From: Candidatus Parcubacteria bacterium
Lineage (GTDB): Bacteria > Patescibacteriota > Minisyncoccia > Phycocordibacterales > GCA-2747955
DNA: 5,176 bases
Reading direction: 5' to 3'
Assembly (NCBI GenBank): GCA_027039745.1
Contig: JALUMP010000176.1
Coordinates: forward strand, 1-5,176
The first letter of the stretch is position 1, and each line of letters starts with the position of its first letter. The notes beneath the pieces are model-generated. The model was not told the origin of the DNA. It saw only the letters and a program-made list of their open reading frames with translations, and made no database searches. Made by a program: the position numbers and the translations under genes. Of this stretch, positions 1 through 5,176 are shown in pieces.

Positions 1-33
1 AATTCTATCTTTATTGTTAATATGTGTATACAT
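1..33 (-). CDS. Start of a leftward gene, possibly an IS30-family transposase (partial, 11 codons)
   Basis: An open frame starts with ATG at 33 and runs off the left edge, encoding MYTHINNKDRI. An AAGG element on the minus strand (CCTT at 38-41) sits about five bases upstream of the ATG, a good ribosome-binding position. IS30-family transposases often begin with a pattern like M-x-Y-T-H-L-T-x-x-E-R-x-x-I, and this peptide fits it: Tyr-Thr-His, an aliphatic residue, then Asp-Arg-Ile. Such enzymes are DDE recombinases that cut and join the ends of their own insertion sequence. Only 11 residues are visible, so the family call is a pattern match and no catalytic residue can be seen. The upstream inverted repeat and possible terminal repeat give weak extra support. 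It could instead be an unrelated gene or a chance frame. Confidence 0.4.
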   Translation of the reverse strand, partial: MYTHINNKDRI

Positions 34-34
34 T

Positions 35-88
35 AAACCTTGTTTTATATTTGATAATCGCAATATCAATTTTAATGCAAGGTTTTTT
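35..88 (-). promoter_or_regulatory. Nested inverted repeat covering the ribosome binding site of the leftward gene
   Basis: AAACCTTG (35-42) is perfectly complementary to CAAGGTTT (78-85), and inside it TTGATA (51-56) pairs with TATCAA (64-69) around a seven-base loop. Read on the minus strand, the outer stem includes the AAGG ribosome-binding element and ends two bases before the ATG at 33. A transcript entering from outside could therefore fold and hide the start site. IS10 and IS50 are known to mask transposase translation this way on read-through transcripts, and applying that here is inference. Read on the plus strand, the same stem is followed by a run of T (83-88) and might act as a weak terminator. 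The long internal loop makes stability uncertain. Confidence 0.4.
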
Positions 89-92
89 GTTT

Positions 93-120
93 GAAAGTGT
101 TGCGGTTCAGATTACAATTC
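93..120. repeat. Possible terminal repeat or end of the inferred IS30-like element
   Basis: This stretch has more G and C than its flanks and contains AGTGTTGCGGTTCAG (96-110). It lies about 60-85 bases upstream of the putative transposase start, where an insertion-sequence end would be expected. The GTGTTGC core resembles ends I recall from some IS30-family elements. The opposite end lies outside the window, so neither the repeat nor a target duplication can be confirmed, and the exact boundary is a guess. Confidence 0.22.
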
Positions 121-131
121 AAGCAAATGGC

Positions 132-159
132 TTGACATTTTTATATTATAGGATAATAT
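132..159 (+). promoter_or_regulatory. Sigma-70-type promoter for the small membrane peptide
   Basis: A perfect -35 box TTGACA (132-137) is followed 16 bases later by TAATAT (154-159), a four-of-six match to TATAAT. GATAAT (152-157) matches better but leaves only a 14-base spacer. Transcription would start near 166, giving a leader of about 16 bases before the ATG at 182 and an RNA of about 180 bases ending at the terminator at 320-344. The -35 box lies about a dozen bases to the right of the possible insertion-sequence end. Confidence 0.5.
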
Positions 160-181
160 CTTATATATTAATTATATTAAT

Positions 182-298
182 ATGTTTTTTTTAGCACAAG
201 AAAATTTTCATTTAACAATTAGCTTTTGGCTTTTTGTGTTGCTTCTATTATTTTCGATATTAGATGTAGGCTTTATTGTTAAAAATTTTTTTGAATAA
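182..298 (+). CDS. Small single-helix membrane peptide (38 aa)
   Basis: ATG at 182 opens a 38-codon frame ending in TAA (296-298). The peptide has a short polar N-terminus (MFFLAQENFHLTIS), a hydrophobic stretch from about residue 15 to 33 (FWLFVLLLLFSILDVGFIV) and a short tail KNFFE, so it should span the membrane once. No Shine-Dalgarno sequence is visible. Trp16 is encoded by TGG. It is supported mainly by context: a promoter-like site with a consensus -35 box begins 50 bases upstream and a strong terminator starts 21 bases after the stop, making a self-contained unit. I recognise no family. Possible roles include a small membrane regulator or a type I toxin-like peptide. In AT-rich DNA a short hydrophobic frame can arise by chance, and the RNA itself could be the functional product. 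Confidence 0.45.
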   Translation: MFFLAQENFHLTISFWLFVLLLLFSILDVGFIVKNFFE

Positions 299-319
299 AA
301 AAATAAATAAATAAAAAAG

Positions 320-344
320 ACCTACACAGTGTGTAGGTTTTTTT
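320..344 (+). terminator. Strong intrinsic terminator, potentially bidirectional
   Basis: A perfect eight-base stem ACCTACAC (320-327) / GTGTAGGT (331-338) with an AGT loop is followed by a run of seven T (338-344). An A-run at 313-318 precedes the stem, so the minus-strand transcript would also end in a U-tract. It closes the small-peptide unit. The next gene starts only 28 bases further on, so that gene either depends on read-through or has a promoter hidden around the terminator. Confidence 0.88.
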
Positions 345-372
345 AAATTAATAAAAAATAAAAAAGTAAGAT

Positions 373-1440
373 ATGAAATTTGAGAATCAGAACAATCAAA
401 AAGAAAAAATTCCTATGGGCAATATTGGTATTAATTTTTTTGATATTACACCTAAATATGAAAATAATGAGAGAAAAAAAATCTTAAGTTTAACTTCTGA
501 TTTGTGAAAAATTTTGTTAAAAAAAAGTGGAACAAAAGATTTTGCTGGGGTGGTTCGTTTTGATTTGGTTCCTTCTTTTGATAAAGATAATAATCTTGAT
601 ATTTCAGGTGTTTATGAGGTAAATACTGGTCAGCCAGAGTGTCCCATTGCTTTTGCACAAATTGACGAAAAATTAAAAAATACAAATGGAGTTAGGCCAT
701 TTAAAATAATTTCTAAAAAAATTGAAAATGATTTTGGAAAAGATATAAATATTATGCTTGGCCGAAATAAGCTAAAAGATGCTTGAGGTAATAATTTTAT
801 TAAATTATTACAAGAAAAATCTAATTTAAATGTTGAAAAAGTTACCGAAGAACAAGCAAAAAAGGGGATTATGAAGCCAACTTGAAGACTTGGAGATTTT
901 CGTTTAGATGGAGAGTCACATTTCTCAATAGATTTTACTAAGTGAGTATCGCAACAACCTAATAATAATTTTTTTAATACTTTTTGTTTAAATGGTAATG
1001 ACCCAGGTAATAAAAAATTCCTTTTAAATATAGATGATAAAAATCTTTCTAAAATGGTAGGGAAAAATAAAATTTTAAATAAAGAAAATATTGAATGAGC
1101 TAAGAAAAATAAAACAAATCTTGTAATGAAACCAAATGGGGGAGCTTCTGGTAATGGTATTTTTTTTGGCGAACATATGTCTTCTGCAGAGTGAAAGCAA
1201 ACTTTATATAAAAATTTAAATTCAAAAGTATCTTATGGTCTATGAGAGAAGAAAAAATTACCATCTGTAAAAATAGCTGAAAAAGAAATGACATTAGATT
1301 TAAACCCTGTTTTTTGAGCAAAAGGTGACAGGCTAGAGTATTTATATACAATATCAAGAATAATGAATTCAAAAAAATATAATGAAACTAGTTTAATCAA
1401 TGTGGCAGCTGGCGGTGGACTATTGAGACCATTTAAGTAA
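373..1440 (+). CDS. Predicted circularly permuted ATP-grasp family protein, with eight in-frame UGA codons
   Basis: This frame of 355 residues is continuous only if UGA is read as sense. It runs from ATG at 373, with an in-frame TAA six bases upstream, to TAA at 1438-1440. UGA occurs at codons 45, 138, 171, 191, 242, 274, 291 and 315, and the gene has no TGG. Contexts such as DL-X-KILL, IE-X-AKK, AE-X-KQTL and VF-X-AKG suit Trp. An acidic ligand motif YEVNTGQP (81-88) precedes a nucleotide-binding-type segment VMKPNGGASGNGI (251-263), and a glycine-rich INVAAGGG lies near the C-terminus (342-349). This order, with the E-x-N motif before the Lys/Gly loop, reverses the usual ATP-grasp order and fits the circularly permuted group, which includes glutathionylspermidine-synthase-like ligases. 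These enzymes use ATP to join a carboxylate to an amine through an acyl phosphate. The substrate is unknown, no signal peptide is seen and the protein is probably cytosolic. The ribosome site is weak. Family assignment is moderate and the existence of the gene is strongly supported. Confidence 0.75.
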
Positions 1441-1441
1441 T

Positions 1442-4400
1442 TTATTCTAATAATTTTATTTTGTCTAAAATAAAGTTGTATCCATCTTCTTTTCTTTTAA
1501 GTTCTCCCTTGAAAGCATAAATTTCATTTTCTTTTAATGATTCTCCTATTTTTTTGAAAGTATCTGGAAAAATGACAAGCTCAATTGAGTCGGTAAAATC
1601 AGAGATTGAAGCAAAAGCCATTTTCTTTCCATTTTTTGTCATTATCTCTTTTTTTGTATCTACTATCCCTGCAAGCACGTATTTTCCCGTTATTCCACGT
1701 TTTTTGAGTGATAAAATATTTCTACCATTTTGAGATAATTTGTCTTTTCATTTGTCTAATGGGTGGGCAGAAAGGTAAATTCCAAGAAGCTCTTTTTCTC
1801 AAAACAAAGCTTCTTTGTTGCTCATCGGTAGAGTGTATTGTATTTCTTCATTTGCTCCAGTTTTTATTTTAATAATTTTTCCTTCAAAATCATTAAGCGT
1901 AAGATGATTTGCATCTGCTCCAAATAAAGAGTTTTGTGAAGAGTCTTTTGTTCTTGTTTCTTTTATAAATTCTAAAAGGGGCTCAATATTAGCTAAAATT
2001 TTGTTTCTGTCTTCCATTGAGTCAAAAGCCCCAGACAAAGTTAAGGCTTCTAATGATTTTTTGCTTAAGTCTTTGTGAGTTGCATTTCTTTCTATAAAAT
2101 CTTCAAGGCTTTTGTATTTACCATTTTTCTTTCTTTCTTCAACAATATTTTCTGCGATCTGTTCACCTAAATTTTTTATAGTTTTTAACCCAAATCTTAT
2201 TTGGTCTTTTTCATTTGCATGTTGTGCTTTTATAACACCAAAATCTTTAAAAGATAAATTTACATCTGGAGGCAAAACAGGTAGTTTCATTTTTTTACAT
2301 TCTTCTACATAAGTTGCAATTTTTTCGTTATCTCCAGCTTCTGCTGTTAATAAAGCTGCCATATATTCTGCTGGATAGTTTGCTTTTAAGTAAGCTGTTT
2401 GATAAGCTACACGGCCATAAGAGGCTGAATGGGCCTTGTTAAACCCATATTGAGCAAATATAGTAATCTCGTCTCAAAGTTGTTTCAAGACTCTTTTATC
2501 CATTCCTTTTTTTAAAGCTCCTTTTTTAAATTTTTCTTCTTGCTCTGCCATTAGTTTTGGAATTTTCTTACCCATTGCCTTTCGAAATTTATCAGCTTCC
2601 AGCCAAGAATATCCCGCAAGCTCAATTGCAATCATCATCACATCATCTTGATAGATCATTAACCCTAAAGAGTCTTTTAAAAATTTCTCCATTCTCGGAT
2701 CTTTATATTTTATTAGTTTTGGGTTTTGTTTTCTAGCAATATATTCTGGAATGAAAGACATGGCTCCAGGACGATACAAAGCCACCATTGCATTAATATC
2801 GTGGATAGTTTCTGGGTGAAGTTCTTTTAGCCATTTTGTCATACCATCAGATGCAAGCTGAAAGCACCCTTTGGTGTATCCAGCAGCTAGCATCTTAAAA
2901 GTTTTTTTGTCGTCTAGAGGTATCTTTTGAATATCTAATTCGATACCATGTATTTTTTTGATTCTTTTTAAAGCTCCCGCGATAGTTGTTAAAATATTTA
3001 TACCCAAAAAGTCAAACTTAATAAGACCTGCATCTTCTACAGCGTGCATATCGTATTGAGTAATTATTTTTCCTGTTTTATTGTCGGGTTGTATTGGTGT
3101 GTAGTTTGTAAGTTTATCTGGAGCAATTACTACACCTGCAGCATGCACAGAAACGTGTCTTGCAGAACCTTCTATCATTTGGGCCATATCCACGATTTTC
3201 TCGACGTCTTTGTCAGTTTTGTATAGTTTTTTTAAAGCATCTTCTTCGTCTAGAGCGCGACTTATAGTCATAGGAAAACCTTGCGCTCCGATAGGAATTA
3301 ATTTTGAAATTTTATCTCCTAGTTGGTAAGGAAAGCCAAGTGCTCTAGCTGCATCTTTTACAGAGCCTCTGGCTGCCATTGTTCCAAAAGTACCGATTTG
3401 AGCCACCTTGTCTTTTCCATATTTTTCTCTAGCATAATCAAGCATTTCATCTCTACCATAAGAGGCAAAGTCCATATCAATATCTGGAGCTGATGGTCTA
3501 TCTGGATTTAAAAAACGTTCAAAGGGTAGTTTATAGTCAAAAGGGTTTAGATGTGTAATGTTTGTAACATATGTTGTTAAAGACCCAGCCACAGAACCAC
3601 GGATGTTGGTTAATATTTTTCTTTTATGTGCTTCTTTTAAGAAGTCTGCCACAATTAAAAAATATACAGAAAAACCTTTGTCTTTTATAACTTTTAATTC
3701 ATATTTTAATCTTTCTACAGCTACTTTATCTTTATCTAAACCTTTTTCTTTTAGTCCATGCAAAGCTCAATTTTTTAATCTATCATCAAAATTTTTGTCT
3801 GTCTTTTCAAGACTTGGAAAAGTTCATTTACCTAGTTCTAAAGTTAAATTACATTTATCTTCAATTTCTTTTGTATTGGAGATAGCTTCTGGGGTATCTG
3901 AAAAAAGTTTAATCATTTCTTTTTCAGTTTTATAAGAAAAGTCATCTTCATTGTCATGAAAACCACCACCAGATCGGACAGCTCCAATATCTGTCAAAAT
4001 ATCTCGGGCTTTTTTTTCTTCTTTTTCTAAATAGTAGAAATCAGATGTTGCAACTAGTTTTGCATTATTTTTTTTTGCAAAGTTTATTATTTTTTCTTTT
4101 AGTTCTAGTTGCCCTTCTATTTCAGGGTGGTGTGTAATCTCAAAATATAAATCATCTTTAAAGATTTTTGAATGAAAATCATAAACCTCTTGTGCTTTTG
4201 AAATATTATTTAGTTTCAAATGCATTGATGTTTCTCCAGAAAAATGGGGGATTATGGCTACTAAATCTTCCGAATATTTTTCTATAAGCTCGTGATCAAT
4301 TCTTGGTTTATAATAATAACCATCGATAAAAGAAATAGATGTTAATTTCATTAAATTTTTATAGCCAGTTTCATTTTTTGCAAGCAAAATTAAGCGATAT

Positions 4401-4657
4401 CGCTTATTGTCAATTCTTGCTTGTTTATCGTGCCTAGAGCGTAAAGCAACGTAAAAATCAACACCCACAATTGGTTTTATATTTTCAGCAAGAGCTTTTT
4501 TGTAAAACTCAATTGTGCCATACATCACACCATCATTTGTCAAAGCAATCGCAGTGGCTTTGTCTTCTTTTGCTTTTCTTAAGATATCGTCAGTTTTTGG
4601 TAAAGCATTCAAAAGAGAGTAGTGAGAGTGGCTATGTAGATGAGTAAATTTTGACAT
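1442..4657 (-). CDS. dnaE: DNA polymerase III subunit alpha (DnaE), full length with five in-frame UGA codons
   Basis: This is the catalytic subunit of the replicative polymerase, 1071 residues from ATG at 4657 to TAA at 1444-1442. It is continuous only if UGA at codons 278, 297, 728, 953 and 970 is sense. TGG encodes Trp at 609 and 685. Domains in order: an N-terminal PHP domain (HLHSHSHYSLL from residue 6); the C-family polymerase core with RGSVAGSL (353-360), PDIDMDF (391-397, catalytic Asp394 and Asp396) and KFDFLG (547-552, third catalytic Asp549); VALYRPGAM (625-633); YGFNKAH before residue 766; a helix-hairpin-helix region at about 800-840; EKELLGIYLSAHPLD (954-968); and an OB-fold from about 990 to the end. 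It stops soon after the OB-fold, so the long C-terminal tau-binding region of E. coli DnaE (1160 residues) appears absent. Several PHP metal ligands are replaced: LTNDG where LTDHG is usual, and SDFYY where an Asp-x-His-Tyr is usual. PHP-based proofreading is therefore unlikely. The motif style resembles Parcubacteria-type DnaE. Confidence 0.96.
1451..1478. terminator. Weak AU-only hairpin at the convergent gene ends
   Basis: TTTATTTT (1455-1462) and AAAATAAA (1467-1474) form a stem around a GTCT loop, extendable by weak pairs to 1451-1478. It lies just after the stop of the plus-strand gene and inside the last codons of dnaE. It has no GC pairs in the core stem and no clear T-run after it on either strand, so a terminator role is doubtful. 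It is the only candidate structure seen at this junction. Confidence 0.18.
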
Positions 4658-4663
4658 AAAATT

Positions 4664-4692
4664 ATTATAACAAAATTTAGATTAAATGAAAA
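4664..4692 (-). promoter_or_regulatory. dnaE promoter, predicted to give a leaderless mRNA
   Basis: On the minus strand a perfect -10 box TATAAT (4669-4664) is preceded, after a 17-base spacer, by TTTTCA (4692-4687), which matches TTGACA at four of six positions. The -10 box ends six bases before the dnaE ATG at 4657, so transcription should begin on or within a base or two of the A of the start codon. No Shine-Dalgarno sequence lies upstream of this ATG, which fits leaderless initiation. Confidence 0.6.
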
Positions 4693-4783
4693 AATAATCA
4701 GATGAAGTGTAAGTTATTTTTGGAACTAAACAAGTAGTTAATACAAAAAAGAGTGTCAATGTTTTTTTAATAGTTATCCCCAT
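4682..4783 (-). CDS. Possible signal-peptide-like small ORF upstream of dnaE (33 aa)
   Basis: ATG at 4783 opens 33 codons on the minus strand, ending in TAA at 4684-4682, in the same frame as dnaE and 24 bases before it. The peptide starts MGITIKK, continues with a hydrophobic core TLTLFFVLTTCLV (residues 8-20) and ends in a polar tail, the layout of a signal peptide or a tiny membrane peptide. No convincing ribosome binding site is present, and the dnaE -35 element overlaps its last codons. A short frame like this can arise by chance in AT-rich DNA. It could alternatively be a leader peptide. Confidence 0.2.
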   Translation of the reverse strand: MGITIKKTLTLFFVLTTCLVPKITYTSSDYFFI

Positions 4784-4801
4784 TATTTTTTCTATAACTT
4801 A

Positions 4802-4807
4802 TATGAT
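4802..4807 (+). promoter_or_regulatory. Candidate -10 box for the right-hand membrane-protein gene
   Basis: TATGAT (4802-4807) matches TATAAT at five of six positions and lies 45 bases before the ATG at 4853. No convincing -35 box is found 15-19 bases upstream. TATAAA at 4822-4827 is an alternative. Some promoter is expected here because the gene diverges from dnaE. Confidence 0.25.
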
Positions 4808-4852
4808 AAAATGTGCAAGATTATAAAATATTAAAATGTAAAAATATTCAAA

Positions 4853-5176
4853 ATGAATACAGAATCACAAAAACCAGAAAATCAAGAAAATGCTAGTGAT
4901 TTAAATAGAATTACTAGCGTAGAGATTTCTAATACTAGAAAAAAATTTTCTAATAATATTAAAAAAGATATTGAAGGAAAATCATATATAAAAACAAATA
5001 AAAAAAGGTGACCAAAAATTATTTTTGCCTTGTTGTTTTTTGGAATTATTTTTTTGGTTATTTCTATTATCTTTCATAGTGCAAAGATAAAAGTTACACC
5101 AAAAGAAGATAATATCGTTTTTTCTAATGAAATTTATTTAGCTGAAGTCTCTGGCGATAATCAGTCTATATTAAAT
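4853..5176 (+). CDS. Membrane-anchored envelope protein, N-terminal part (partial at right edge), with one in-frame UGA
   Basis: ATG at 4853 opens a frame that is still open at the window end (108 codons seen) if UGA at codon 53 (5009-5011) is sense. An in-frame TAA 21 bases upstream, with no other ATG between, fixes the start. Residues 1-52 are polar and rich in Lys, Asn and Ser, and the segment just before the helix reads KTNKKR-X-PK. A single helix follows (about 56-74, IIFALLFFGIIFLVISIIF), then HSAKIKVTPKEDNIVF. Positive charge before the helix predicts a cytoplasmic N-terminus and an exported C-terminal domain. A Lys-rich tail, one helix and then a x-A-x-I-x-V-x-P-K segment is a layout I recall from Patescibacterial envelope proteins, some annotated as baseplate-J-like. 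That assignment is tentative because the exported domain is outside the window. The function is unknown. Confidence 0.72.

Noticed and set aside
25..32. TGTATACA palindrome as an operator
   Set aside because: It is a short AT-rich palindrome within the first codons of the leftward gene, and such sites are common by chance.
2..151. Plus-strand frame open from the left edge to TAG at 149-151 if UGA is sense
   Set aside because: The translation has no recognisable motif, and the region is better explained by the inverted repeat and possible insertion-sequence end.
296..318. AAAT-type short repeats before the terminator
   Set aside because: This is low-complexity AT sequence. Its A-run probably pairs with the terminator U-tract and it shows no other structure.
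373..1440. UGA read as glycine (Gracilibacteria or Absconditabacteria code)
   Set aside because: UGA positions in dnaE fall at family-typical Trp sites, and the ATP-grasp-like gene would otherwise contain no Trp. GGN codons are plentiful. An alignment is still needed to settle this.
1442..4657. dnaE as a pseudogene or several split genes
   Set aside because: All interruptions are UGA, the frame never shifts, the domain order and catalytic residues are intact, and two neighbouring genes show the same UGA pattern. Recoding explains this better than decay.
4754..4759. Perfect minus-strand TTGACA that might be a second dnaE promoter
   Set aside because: No acceptable -10 box lies 15-19 bases downstream.
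4774..4782. TTATCCCCA, one base from a DnaA box (TTATCCACA)
   Set aside because: It is a single imperfect copy with no cluster of boxes and no dnaA or dnaN nearby, so there is no case for an origin or DnaA control.

Overview
The window looks like part of an AT-rich genome from the Candidate Phyla Radiation (Patescibacteria) or a close relative, using a genetic code in which UGA is a sense codon, most likely tryptophan. Three reading frames are interrupted only by UGA: 5 in dnaE, 8 in a plus-strand ATP-grasp-like gene and 1 in a membrane-protein gene at the right edge. The complete genes and the short ORFs end in UAA. Three of the five dnaE UGA codons fall where bacterial DnaE proteins commonly carry Trp, and glycine is served abundantly by GGN codons, which argues against the UGA=Gly code of Gracilibacteria and Absconditabacteria. 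The Patescibacterial placement rests on remembered DnaE motifs and on the architecture of the right-hand membrane protein. It is an inference, because no database search was possible.

Layout from left to right. Bases 1-33 (minus) hold the first codons of a gene that leaves the window and resembles the start of an IS30-family transposase. A nested inverted repeat (35-88) covers its ribosome binding site, and a possible element end lies near 93-120. Next comes a compact plus-strand unit: a promoter-like site (132-159), a 38-residue one-helix membrane peptide (182-298) and a strong intrinsic terminator (320-344). The ATP-grasp-like gene (373-1440) starts 28 bases after the terminator. It converges on dnaE (4657-1442, minus), with only one base between the two stop codons. 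Upstream of dnaE is a 195-base divergent intergenic region. It contains a good minus-strand promoter whose predicted start site falls on or beside the dnaE ATG (a leaderless mRNA), and a 33-codon minus-strand ORF resembling a signal peptide. A plus-strand gene begins at 4853 and runs off the right edge. It encodes a protein with a lysine-rich cytoplasmic N-terminus, one membrane helix and an exported domain.

No pathway links the genes. dnaE is the replicative polymerase catalytic subunit. The ATP-grasp-like protein probably ligates an amine or amino acid to a carboxylate of unknown identity. The right-hand protein is probably an envelope protein. The main point of interest is the UGA recoding in a lineage where, as far as I recall, glycine is the familiar meaning of recoded UGA. 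Secondary points are the compact small-peptide unit, the possible IS30 element with a self-masking leader, and the degenerate PHP domain of DnaE.
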